The notes beneath the pieces were generated by a model that did no database searches, had not been told where the DNA came from, and saw only the letters and a program-made list of their open reading frames with translations. Shown in pieces: positions 16,499-23,255 of a DNA stretch of 29,227 bases. This stretch comes from CAYXXN01 sp964469055 (lineage in GTDB: Bacteria; Acidobacteriota; Thermoanaerobaculia; Multivoradales; JAHEKO01), in contig CAYXXN010000012.1 of the NCBI GenBank assembly GCA_964469055.1, positions 1 through 29,227 on the forward strand, in the 5' to 3' direction. Each line of letters opens with the position of its first letter. Position 1 is the stretch's first letter. A program made the position numbers and the translations under genes.

Positions 16499-17422
16499 AT
16501 GCCTCGCTCCGTCTCACTTTTTCTGGCCCTGCTGGCGCTCTCGGCGAGGCTCACCGCCGAGACCCCACCTCTCGAGCACGAGGAAAACCTCGCCCTGGTC
16601 GCCCTCGTTCACGACGCCGCCGCCGTCGTCGCCGTCGACGGCACCGAGAAGGCCTGCGCCGCGTTCCGCCAACCCAACTCCCGCTGGCTCCACGGCGACA
16701 CCTACGTCTTCGTGCTCGACACCGCCGGCGCCGCCATTTGCCACCCGGTCCGCCCCGACCTCGAGGGCCGGAGCCTCCTCGAGCTCGCCGACCCCAAGGG
16801 CCATCCCATCGTCGCCAGCTTCCTGCGCGAGACCGAGGGCGACCGCGAGGGCTTCGTCCACTACCAGTGGCCGGCGCCGGGCGACACCGTCTTCGTCTGG
16901 AAGACCACCTACGTGCGCCGCACCAAGGCTCCGAACGGCACGGAGGTCCTCGTCGGCAGCGGCGGCTACGGCCTGCCCATGGAGCGCGCCTTCGTCGTCG
17001 AGCAGGTCGAGGACGCGGTGGCCCTCCTCGAGGCCCAGGGGGAGGCCGCCTTCGCCAGCCTGCGCGATCCAGCCTCCGGCTTCGTCTTCGGCAGCGCCTA
17101 CGTCTTCGTCCTCGACCGCCTCGGGGTGCTCAGGGTCAACCACGCCTTCCCGCAGAACGAGGGCCTGGACCTGCGCGAGCTCACCGACATCGACGGCCGC
17201 CCGTTCGTGCGCGAGATGCTGAGCGTGCCGGTGGGCGGCAGCGCCTGGGTCGACTACAAGTGGCCGCGCCCCGGCGACACGCGGCCCGCCGCCAAGTCCT
17301 CCTACGTGCGGGCCATCGAGTGGCAGGGCGAGCCCCTCTACGTCGGCGCCGGCGTCTACTTCGAGCCCGAGCCAGCGGTGCGCGACCTGGGGCCCGCCCC
17401 CGACGTGGCGATCGTGCCTTAG
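16499..17422 (+). CDS. Periplasmic tandem Cache-domain protein without attached signalling domain
   Basis: The product has 307 residues with a signal peptide of about 20 residues (SLFLALLALSARLTA-E). It contains two copies of the same sCache_2-type unit. The first is TYVFVLDTAGAAICHPVRPD near 68, with LEGRSLLELAD after it; the second is AYVFVLDRLGVLRVNHAFPQ near 200, with LDLRELTD after it. Each copy is followed by a YxWPxPGD segment and a GxGxYxxP/E strand pair. Cache domains bind small ligands outside the cytoplasm and are usually fused to chemoreceptors or histidine kinases; here there is no transmembrane or output domain. It may be a free ligand-binding partner of a separate receptor. The next gene begins 14 nt downstream, so co-expression with that sulfatase-fold lipoprotein is likely. 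Confidence 0.8.
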   Translation: MPRSVSLFLALLALSARLTAETPPLEHEENLALVALVHDAAAVVAVDGTEKACAAFRQPNSRWLHGDTYVFVLDTAGAAICHPVRPDLEGRSLLELADPKGHPIVASFLRETEGDREGFVHYQWPAPGDTVFVWKTTYVRRTKAPNGTEVLVGSGGYGLPMERAFVVEQVEDAVALLEAQGEAAFASLRDPASGFVFGSAYVFVLDRLGVLRVNHAFPQNEGLDLRELTDIDGRPFVREMLSVPVGGSAWVDYKWPRPGDTRPAAKSSYVRAIEWQGEPLYVGAGVYFEPEPAVRDLGPAPDVAIVP

Positions 17423-17436
17423 AGGCCTAGCTCGCC

Positions 17437-19596
17437 ATGCGGTCTCGCCGTGGCGCCGTCGTCCTCTGGCCGGCGCTCGTCCTCGCCGCCTGCGCGCGCG
17501 GCGAGCGGCTCGACCTCGGTCCGGCGCTCGCCGCCGGCGGCTTCGTGCCGTGCGCCGCGCCGGCCGACCTGGGGGGTTCCGGCGACGCGCGGCGGCACCT
17601 CTGGCGCCCCTTGGGCGTGGCGGCCGGTCCGGGCTGGACCTTCACCCCGGCCGGCTGGCATCCCGTGGGCGAGCGAGCGACGCTCCTGGTACGCCCTTGC
17701 ACCGGCATCGGCGAGGAGTTGCGGATCCGCCTCCTGCGACGCCTGCCACCCGAGGGGCCCGCCGCCGTCGAAGCGCGACTCGGCGGCGAGACGGTGGCCG
17801 CCGTCGAGCTGGCTAGCGGTGCCAACCAGCTCCAGCTCCCGCTGCCGAGCGGGCGATTCACTCCGGTCCCGGTCGACCTCGTCTTCCGGCGGCCTGCCAA
17901 CGCTCCGGAAACCTCGTTCGCCCTCACCCGGGCCGGCCTGCCGGCTGCGGCGTCCGAACCGACCTGGGTAAGGGAGGGCTCCGAGTGGCGGCTCGCGCTG
18001 GGATCTCCAGGCGTATGGGTAGCGCCGCTCGCCTTGCCGGCCGGAGCGCGCACGCTCGAGCTCGATGCCCGAGTCGGCGGCCGCGGCGCGCTGGCGATCA
18101 CCGCCCTCGACGCCAACGGGACTCGCTACGAGTTGGCGAGCGTGCGGGCCGACCCCCGCGGCGCCTGGACACCGTTGGCCGTCGACTTCCGCGCGCTCGC
18201 CGGCGGCAGCGTCTTAGTGCTCGCCCAGATCGGGCCCGGCACCCGAGCCGACCTGCGAGCGCCCTACCTGAAAAGCCAGCCTTCCGCGCCGCCACCGTCC
18301 CCGCCCTCGCGCTCGCGCTCGCGCTCGCGCGCCGGCCGCTCGCCGGATGTCGTCCTCATCCTGCTCGACGCCGCCCGCGGCGACCGCTTCAGCGGCGCTT
18401 ACCCCCGAGAGACCATCCCTCGCATCCGCGCCGAGCTCGCCGACGCCCTCCTCTTCCGCCGCGCCTACGCCGAGTGTCCCACCACCTCCTGCTCGGTGCC
18501 CGCGATCGTGACCGGGGCGAGCTTCCTCGCCGGCGGCGACGTCTTCACCGGCCGGCGGCTGCCCGACGAGCTCGTAACGCTGGCCGAGTCGCTAACCGCC
18601 GCCGGCTACCACACCGTGGGGCTTTCGGCCTCCCCCAACAACTCCGCGCAACGCAACAGCACGCAGGGCTTCGCGGAGTTCCGCGAGCTGTGGGGCAAGG
18701 GCAACCCGGCCTGGGGGCCGGCGAGCCAGGCGCGGCTGGCTGCCGAGGCCATCGCCGCGGCGCCGGCCGACCGGCCGCTCTACCTCCAGCTCCACTTCCT
18801 GCCGCCGCACCAGCCCTACGAGCCGCCGCCCGCTTTCGACCGCTTCACGGATCCCAGCTACCGCGGCCTCGTGACACCGCGCATGTCGCTCGCCCCCTAC
18901 AACCTGGGCTTGGCGAGTCTCCCGCCGGCCGATCTCGCCCAGCTCGTCGGTCTCTATGACGGCAACCTGCTCCTGGCCGACGACCTCGTGGCCCAGGTGC
19001 TCGCTGCGCTCGAGGCGAACGGCCGCTTCGAGAACAGCCTGATCGTCCTCACCTCCGACCACGGCGAGGCCTTCATGGAGCACGGCCATCAGGGCCACAA
19101 CACCACGCTCTACGACGAGATGCTGCACGTGCCGCTCCTCGTGCGCCTGCCGGGCGGCGAGCGACCGCCGGGGGTCGACTTCGACCGCGTCGCGAGCTCG
19201 CTCGACATCGTGCCGACCGTCCTCTCGACCCTGGGCCTGCCAGCGCCGCCGGAGGTCGACGGCCTCGATCTCCTGGGCCCGAGCCCCGATCCGCGCCGCC
19301 CGCGCGTCCTCTTCCACCGCACCAGCGCCCCCGAGGGCACCGCCTACGCCGTGCGCGCCGGCCGCTTCAAGGCCATCAGCCGCCCGAGCCACGCCCGCCA
19401 GCAGCTCTTCGACCTGGAGCAGGATCCCGGCGAGACCGAGAACCGCGTTCTCGAGCGCCCCGAGATCTTCGCCGGTCTCGGCCTCCTCCTCACGCAGCAC
19501 CTGGCGGCTTCCGGCAACGCCCCCACCGGCGAGGCAGTCGAGCTCGACGCAGAAGCCCGCGAAACGCTCGAAGTGCTCGGCTACGTCGACGACTGA
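17437..19596 (+). CDS. Sulfatase/alkaline-phosphatase-fold lipoprotein with Thr in a TxxSVP motif
   Basis: The product has 719 residues with a lipoprotein signal (LAAC, C19). Residues about 25-285 form an apparently β-rich N-terminal region of unknown family. A Ser/Arg linker (SRSRSRSR, 291-298) leads to the enzyme fold: LILLDAARGDR gives metal ligand D311, CPTTSCSVPAIVTG puts T350 at the nucleophile site, HFLPPHQPYEPP follows, and SDHGEAFMEHGHQGHN has D541/H542. The T-x-x-S-V-P wording recalls the Thr nucleophile site of EptA-type phosphoethanolamine transferases rather than the C-x-P-x-R of sulfatases. Phosphoester hydrolysis or transfer is therefore the better guess. It lies 14 nt after the Cache gene, with GAGG 11 nt before the ATG. 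A palindrome follows the stop. Confidence 0.82.
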   Translation: MRSRRGAVVLWPALVLAACARGERLDLGPALAAGGFVPCAAPADLGGSGDARRHLWRPLGVAAGPGWTFTPAGWHPVGERATLLVRPCTGIGEELRIRLLRRLPPEGPAAVEARLGGETVAAVELASGANQLQLPLPSGRFTPVPVDLVFRRPANAPETSFALTRAGLPAAASEPTWVREGSEWRLALGSPGVWVAPLALPAGARTLELDARVGGRGALAITALDANGTRYELASVRADPRGAWTPLAVDFRALAGGSVLVLAQIGPGTRADLRAPYLKSQPSAPPPSPPSRSRSRSRAGRSPDVVLILLDAARGDRFSGAYPRETIPRIRAELADALLFRRAYAECPTTSCSVPAIVTGASFLAGGDVFTGRRLPDELVTLAESLTAAGYHTVGLSASPNNSAQRNSTQGFAEFRELWGKGNPAWGPASQARLAAEAIAAAPADRPLYLQLHFLPPHQPYEPPPAFDRFTDPSYRGLVTPRMSLAPYNLGLASLPPADLAQLVGLYDGNLLLADDLVAQVLAALEANGRFENSLIVLTSDHGEAFMEHGHQGHNTTLYDEMLHVPLLVRLPGGERPPGVDFDRVASSLDIVPTVLSTLGLPAPPEVDGLDLLGPSPDPRRPRVLFHRTSAPEGTAYAVRAGRFKAISRPSHARQQLFDLEQDPGETENRVLERPEIFAGLGLLLTQHLAASGNAPTGEAVELDAEARETLEVLGYVDD
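18307..18330 (+). repeat. Four tandem TCGCGC hexamers coding for a Ser-Arg linker
   Basis: Four perfect copies of TCGCGC are in frame and encode (Ser-Arg)x4 at residues 291-298 of the lipoprotein. The hexamer unit keeps the frame when copy number changes. It joins the N-terminal β region to the catalytic domain. Confidence 0.85.
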
Positions 19597-19597
19597 T

Positions 19598-19609
19598 CCC
19601 CGGCCGGGG
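19598..19609. repeat. Perfect 12-bp palindrome CCCCGGCCGGGG
   Basis: It lies 1 nt after the stop of the sulfatase-fold gene and just before TACCAT (19613-19618), a possible -10 for the FKBP gene. It lacks a T-tract and a loop, so it is a poor terminator; it may be an operator or just GC-rich spacer. Confidence 0.3.
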
Positions 19610-19662
19610 TGGTACCATTCCGCGCCCTCGCCGACCCATCCCCTTCCACCAACGGAGACTCC

Positions 19663-20385
19663 ATGTCCAACGCACGCCTTCGCCGCGCCCTGCTCGGGCT
19701 CGCTCTGCCCTTGTTCCTGCCCCTCGCCGCCTGCGCGGCCGAGGCGCCGCCGGCCGCGGCCCCCGCGGCGCTCGCCAGTGAAGACGACAAGACCTTCTAT
19801 GCCCTGGGCCTCGCGCTGGCCAGCAATGTCCGACCCTTCGGGCTGACCGAGGCCGAGCTCGCGGCCGTGCAGGCGGGCCTCGCCGACGGCGTCCTCGGCC
19901 ACACGCCCCAGGTGAGCCTGCAGGAGTACGGCCCCAAGCTCCAGCAGCTCGCCCAGGGCCGGGCGGCCGCCACCGCCGAAGTCGAGCGCACCGCCGAGGA
20001 GGCCTTCCTCGCGCAGATGGCCGCCGAGCCGGGCGCCGAGCGCGCCTCCTCCGGCCTCCTCTACACCGAGCTCGCCGCCGGCTCGGGCGCCAGCCCTACC
20101 GCCGCCGACCGCGTGCGCGTCTCCTACCACGGCACCTTGCGCGACGGCCGGGTCTTCGACAGCTCGCGCGACCGCGGGGAGCCGGTGGAATTCGCTCTCG
20201 GCCAGGTGATCCCCTGCTGGCAGGAGGGCGTGCAGCGGATGAAGGTCGGCGGCAAGGCGAAGCTCGTCTGCCCGGCCAGCCTCGCCTATGGAGAGCGCGG
20301 CGCCCCGCCGGCCATCCCCGGCAACGCTCCCCTCGTCTTCGAGGTCGAGCTCCTGGCCGTCAACCCGCCCACGGCGGCTTCCTAG
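19663..20385 (+). CDS. FKBP-type peptidyl-prolyl isomerase lipoprotein
   Basis: The product has 240 residues. I chose ATG 19663 over the in-frame GTG at 19609 because it starts a lipoprotein signal (LPLAAC, C24) and has CGGAG 6-10 nt upstream. Residues about 45-125 match the helical dimerisation region of FkpA/Mip proteins (SEDDKTFYALGLALASNVRP...LTEAELAAVQAGLADG). The FKBP domain is about 130-235: VRVSYHGTLRDGRVFDSS, VIPCWQEGVQRMKVGGKAKL and LAYGERGAPPAIPGNAPLVF. The active-site Tyr, Phe, Asp and Trp residues and the second Tyr are all present. It should speed proline isomerisation during folding of exported proteins in the periplasm. A C-terminal NPPTAAS tail is short. It sits among secreted enzymes but need not be specific to them. 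Confidence 0.93.
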   Translation: MSNARLRRALLGLALPLFLPLAACAAEAPPAAAPAALASEDDKTFYALGLALASNVRPFGLTEAELAAVQAGLADGVLGHTPQVSLQEYGPKLQQLAQGRAAATAEVERTAEEAFLAQMAAEPGAERASSGLLYTELAAGSGASPTAADRVRVSYHGTLRDGRVFDSSRDRGEPVEFALGQVIPCWQEGVQRMKVGGKAKLVCPASLAYGERGAPPAIPGNAPLVFEVELLAVNPPTAAS

Positions 20386-20441
20386 GCGCGGGAAGGGAGT
20401 CCCCGGTAATCCTTCCCGGCGCCGGCCGGCCGGGCTGCCCA

Positions 20442-20457
20442 CCGCGGGCGCCCGCGG
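20442..20457. repeat. Perfect 16-bp palindrome in the FKBP-DUF4382 gap
   Basis: CCGCGGGCGCCCGCGG is its own reverse complement. It sits in the 193-nt gap (20386-20578), 121 nt before the DUF4382 start. Several other GC palindromes surround it. No convincing promoter or T-tract was found in this gap. An operator is possible, but chance in GC-rich DNA is also likely. Confidence 0.35.
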
Positions 20458-20578
20458 CCGGGAACGGATGTTGCAGCCGGGTCCGGTCGTAGCCAAGGGC
20501 GTAGAGCCCCCGCCGCCGGCCGCCGAGCCCCGACTTTGGCTGCCGGCGGCGCCAGGGCTCACCCCACGGGAGGTCACG

Positions 20579-21202
20579 ATGCACGGCACTCTTCTCGCCA
20601 GCTCCAGCCGACCCTTTCTCCGCTCCCTTCTCTCGCTCGTGCTGCTGGCGACGCTCGCCTGCAACGGCGGCGGCTACGGCTCGCCGACCGCACCGCCTGG
20701 CGGCGGCACCGGCGGGCCTCCACCGGGCGGCACGGTGTCCGGCACCGGCACCCTCCGCCTCGAGATGACCGACGCGCCGGTCGACGGCGTGACGCAGCTC
20801 GTGGTGTGGGTCTCCGGGCTCAAGGTCAAGCCCGCCGGGCAACCCACCACCCGCATCGACGCCAATCTCGGACCCTACGACCTGCTGGCGCTGCGGGGTG
20901 GCGTGACGACCATCCTCGCCGACGCCCTGATCGACGCCGCGACCTATCAGTACATCGAGATCCTGCTCGACGAGTCGCAGAGCTTCGTCGTCGAGAAGGC
21001 CACCGGGCTCCAGCTGCCGCTCGCCATCGCGAGCGACAAGATCAAGCTGAACGGGGGCCCGTTCGAGGTGCTCAAAGACGGCACGACCACGGTGCTGTTC
21101 GACTTCGACGCCGAGCGTTCCCTGCGTCAGCGCGGCAACGGGAGCTGGCTGCTGCACCCCGTCCTCGAGGTGCTGGAGATCACCGTCCTCGCCGGCACGT
21201 AG
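20579..21202 (+). CDS. DUF4382-domain lipoprotein
   Basis: The product has 207 residues. ATG 20579 has GGGAGG 5 nt upstream and starts a lipoprotein-type signal (LVLLATLAC, C28, with Thr at -3, a slightly weak lipobox). A flexible Gly/Pro-rich linker follows (about 29-55). Then comes a β-sandwich with the DUF4382 hallmark: GTLRLEMTDAPVDGVTQLVV, YDLLALRGG, YQYIEILLDES and TTVLFDFDAERSL. DUF4382 proteins are exported and of unknown function. The earlier in-frame codons back to 20288 overlap the FKBP gene and are not used. It converges on the RRM gene with a 21-nt gap. Confidence 0.82.
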   Translation: MHGTLLASSSRPFLRSLLSLVLLATLACNGGGYGSPTAPPGGGTGGPPPGGTVSGTGTLRLEMTDAPVDGVTQLVVWVSGLKVKPAGQPTTRIDANLGPYDLLALRGGVTTILADALIDAATYQYIEILLDESQSFVVEKATGLQLPLAIASDKIKLNGGPFEVLKDGTTTVLFDFDAERSLRQRGNGSWLLHPVLEVLEITVLAGT

Positions 21203-21223
21203 CCTCGGGTGTCGCCCGGCTCG

Positions 21224-21673
21224 CTAGAGCGAGCGCTTCTTGCCGCGCAGGTTGCGCCAGCCGCGGCCCTTGGGGCGCCGACCGCCACCGCGTTGCTCAC
21301 CGCCACCCTCGTCCTCGAAGTCGCCACCGCCGAAGCCCGTGGGCTCCGTGCTCGAGGCACTGCTCGGCTCCTCGCGGCGGGGCTCGGCGGCGGCCGGGCG
21401 ATAGCCACCGCCTGAGCGCCCGGGCGGGCGCTCCTCGGCCTCGCGGATGCGCAACGGCCGGCCGGTCAAGTCCTGACCGTCGAACTTCTGGATGGCGGAG
21501 CTCGCCTGCTCCGGGGTGGCGAAGTCCACGAAGGCGAAACCGCGCGGCCGGCCGGTGTCGCGATCGAGGGGGATCGACACCCGCACGACCTCGCCGGCGC
21601 TGGCGAGAAACTCCCGCAGCTCGGTCTCCGTGGTGCGGTAGTTCAGGTTGCCGACAAAGATCCGTCGCGAAAT
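21224..21673 (-). CDS. RRM-type RNA-binding protein, apparently initiated at ATT
   Basis: The product has 149 residues: one RRM plus a Gly/Arg/acidic tail. RNP2 is IFVGNL (residues 5-10) and RNP1 is RGFAFVDF (44-51). No ATG, GTG or TTG occurs in frame between the upstream stop (TGA at 21800-21802) and GTG 21586. A start at GTG 21586 would delete RNP2 and half the fold. ATT at 21671-21673 has AGGAG 9 nt upstream and gives (M)SRRIFVGNLNYRTTETEL, the normal N-terminus of bacterial RRM proteins. The tail (about 85-149) includes GFGGGDFEDEGGGEQRGGG and a basic RNLRGKKRSL end, like cyanobacterial cold-induced Rbp proteins. It likely binds single-stranded RNA in the cytoplasm. Confidence 0.85.
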   Translation of the reverse strand: MSRRIFVGNLNYRTTETELREFLASAGEVVRVSIPLDRDTGRPRGFAFVDFATPEQASSAIQKFDGQDLTGRPLRIREAEERPPGRSGGGYRPAAAEPRREEPSSASSTEPTGFGGGDFEDEGGGEQRGGGRRPKGRGWRNLRGKKRSL

Positions 21674-21767
21674 GGCCGTGCTCTCCTGCGGGGTGGGGTG
21701 GGGGTTGGGGGACGAAGCGACGAGGACCGGGCTCTCTACCTGCGAACTCTCCGGGAGCGGAAGCTCG
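21674..21767 (-). promoter_or_regulatory. Long 5' leader of the RRM gene with C-rich tract and Shine-Dalgarno site
   Basis: If transcription starts near 21767 the leader is about 94 nt. It contains a pyrimidine-poor-in-T, C-rich run (about 21692-21711 on the minus strand, almost all C with a few A) followed by GCAGGAG at 21683-21689. Such a leader could be bound by the RRM protein itself or by Gly/Arg tails, but that is inference. Confidence 0.4.
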
Positions 21768-21773
21768 GAGGTA

Positions 21774-21803
21774 ACGCTAGTCTCGAAAGCCCCCGGCCGT
21801 CAA
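21774..21803 (-). promoter_or_regulatory. σ70-like promoter of the RRM gene
   Basis: On the minus strand the -35 is TTGACG (21803-21798), with an 18-nt spacer and -10 TAGCGT (21779-21774). The -35 lies in the centre of an inverted repeat. Confidence 0.55.
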
Positions 21804-21811
21804 CCGGCCGG
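21793..21811. repeat. Inverted repeat CCGGCCG-N5-CGGCCGG over the RRM promoter -35
   Basis: Perfect 7-bp arms (21793-21799 and 21805-21811) flank TCAAC. The centre is part of the minus-strand -35 TTGACG. This is a good operator position for repression of the RRM gene, and it lies within the divergent KirBac upstream region. Confidence 0.45.
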
Positions 21812-21870
21812 TTCCGCGGACCCGGCAAGCACCCCGTTGCCGATCGCCGAGGTTCGGAAAGGACGATTTC

Positions 21871-22842
21871 ATGGCCGAGTCACAACTGGTCTCTCCCACC
21901 GAGCGCGCCGACAGCGACCTGGGCTTCGGGTCGGTGGTGGCGGCACGTTCGCGGACCCGACTGCTCAATGCCAACGGCAGCTTCAACGTCGTCCGCCGCG
22001 GTCTGGGTTGGCGCGCGACGCTCGCTCTGTACTACCGGCTGCTGACCCTGAGCTGGCCACGCTTCGTCGCCTTGCTATTGCTGCTCTTCCTGCTCTTCAA
22101 CGCCGGCTTCGCCGTCGCCTACCTGCTGTGCGGCCCCGGCGCCATTCGGGGCGGCACCCCGGACGGGCCGCCGGCGACCCGCTTCGCCGAGGCGTTCTTC
22201 TTCAGCGTGCACACCTTCGCCACCGTCGGCTACGGCGCGCTGACACCGGGCAACCTCGCCGCCAACCTGGTCATGACCGGCGAGTCGTTCGTCGGCCTGC
22301 TGGCGGTCGCCCTCGCCACCGGCCTCGCCTTCGCGCGCTTCTCGCGCCCACGGGCCGACATCCTCTACAGCCGGCAGGCGGTCGTCGCGCCGTACCGCGG
22401 TCTCGCGGGGTTCATGTTCCGGGTCGCCAACCGGCGCCCGAACCAGATCGTCGAGCTCCACGCGCGGGTCGTCCTTTCCGCCCTCGCGGCCGCGGGCGAC
22501 GGCCGGCGCGAGTTCCACGAGCTCGCCCTCGAGCGCGAACGGGTGAGTTTTTTCCCGCTCGCGTGGACGATCGTCCACCCGATCGACGCCGCCAGCCCGC
22601 TGGCCGGCTGGACGGAGAGCGAGCTCGAAGGGCGCGACGCCGAGTTCCTGATCCTGCTTACCGGTTTCGACGAGACCTTTTCCCAGACCGTGCACAGTCG
22701 CTCCTCCTACAAGTCCGGCGACGTGGCCTGGAACGCCCGCTTCGCCAGCCTCTTCGAGCCTCAAGAGCCGAACGCGCCGCTGGCGATCGACCTCGTCCGC
22801 CTGCACGACGTCGAGCCGATGGGCGCCGTCGTGAACGGCTAG
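21871..22842 (+). CDS. KirBac-type inward-rectifier potassium channel
   Basis: The product has 323 residues; ATG 21871 follows GGAAAGGA. An N-terminal cytoplasmic slide-helix region (about 20-60, RLLNANGSFNVVRRGLGW) precedes TM1 (about 66-88, FVALLLLLFLLFNAGFAVAYLL). The pore helix FAEAFFFSVHTFATVGYG holds the filter T118-V119-G120-Y121-G122. TM2 is about 130-152 (NLVMTGESFVGLLAVALATG), followed by the Kir hallmark FARFSRPRADILYS. The rest (about 160-310) is the β-rich cytoplasmic Kir domain (VANRRPNQIVELHARV, WTIVHPIDAASPL, DETFSQTVHSRSSY). It should conduct K+ across the inner membrane as a tetramer. The gene is divergent from the RRM gene across 197 nt. Confidence 0.95.
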   Translation: MAESQLVSPTERADSDLGFGSVVAARSRTRLLNANGSFNVVRRGLGWRATLALYYRLLTLSWPRFVALLLLLFLLFNAGFAVAYLLCGPGAIRGGTPDGPPATRFAEAFFFSVHTFATVGYGALTPGNLAANLVMTGESFVGLLAVALATGLAFARFSRPRADILYSRQAVVAPYRGLAGFMFRVANRRPNQIVELHARVVLSALAAAGDGRREFHELALERERVSFFPLAWTIVHPIDAASPLAGWTESELEGRDAEFLILLTGFDETFSQTVHSRSSYKSGDVAWNARFASLFEPQEPNAPLAIDLVRLHDVEPMGAVVNG

Positions 22843-22910
22843 GCGGCCAGCGGTTCACGCCGCCGCAGGATCAAGGCCGTGCGCCGCTCGCGGCGCGCCA
22901 CGGCGACTGC

Positions 22911-22916
22911 GAGAAT
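22911..22916 (+). promoter_or_regulatory. Weak -10-like GAGAAT, 7 nt before ATG 22924
   Basis: GAGAAT is followed by CCGCTCC and then ATG. The 7-nt spacing is the same as at 8008 and 10700. The hexamer lacks the first T of the usual TANNNT, so support is limited. Confidence 0.2.
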
Positions 22917-22923
22917 CCGCTCC

Positions 22924-23226
22924 ATGGCCATGCCCCTGGCCCCACCCAGCACCCGGCCGCTCTACGTCCTGCTCCTCGTCTGGGCGGCGGTGATCGCGGT
23001 TTCCTGGCTCTTGCCCGCGGTACTCGGCCTCGACCCGGCCATCGGCTGGCTCGTCTTTCTCGCCCTGCAGGCGGCGGCGACGGCGCTCGCCGTCGCCGTA
23101 GCGGTGGCCGCGCTGCGCCGGCGCGTCGACCTCTCGAGGGCCGTCTTCGCCGCCAGCTTCCTGCCCCTCCTCTGGGGGCTGGGGGTCGCCCTCTGGCTCG
23201 GCGGGCTCCTCTACCTCGCTTCGTAA
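22924..23226 (+). CDS. Small hydrophobic membrane protein, unrecognised
   Basis: The product has 100 residues from ATG 22924; an Arg-rich in-frame extension back to 22879 looks non-coding. Three or four helices are visible: YVLLLVWAAVIAVSWLLPAV (about 14-33), IGWLVFLALQAAATALAVAVAVAAL (about 38-62) and FAASFLPLLWGLGVALWLGGLLYL (about 75-98). No family was recognised. It lies 81 nt after the KirBac gene and 29 nt before the DUF5916 gene, all on the same strand. The second Met (22930) is an equal alternative start. It could be an accessory subunit or unrelated. Confidence 0.6.
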   Translation: MAMPLAPPSTRPLYVLLLVWAAVIAVSWLLPAVLGLDPAIGWLVFLALQAAATALAVAVAVAALRRRVDLSRAVFAASFLPLLWGLGVALWLGGLLYLAS

Positions 23227-23255
23227 CCGAACGTCCGCCGGCCCGTATCAGGGAC

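Noticed and set aside
13496..16517. Long open frames on both strands (855 and 950 codons) over the BNR protein gene
   Set aside because: They are GC-rich shadow frames: mostly Arg/Pro/Ala or low-complexity Val/Gly/Glu, with no domains, while the frame 13839-16394 has signal peptide, promoter, ribosome site and motifs.
18307..18330. TCGCGC repeat as part of a CRISPR or iteron array
   Set aside because: Only four 6-nt units, in frame, inside a coding region with no spacers; it is a linker-coding microsatellite.
20386..20578. Promoter in the FKBP-DUF4382 gap (TTGCAG near 20471)
   Set aside because: No acceptable -10 hexamer lies 16-18 nt downstream.
21584..21586. GTG start for the RRM gene
   Set aside because: It would remove RNP2 and the first α-helix of the RRM; the conserved sequence continues upstream to ATT 21673.
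21648..23255. Upstream extension of the DUF5916 frame to 21648
   Set aside because: It overlaps the KirBac and small membrane protein genes in another frame and is Arg/Pro-rich shadow sequence.
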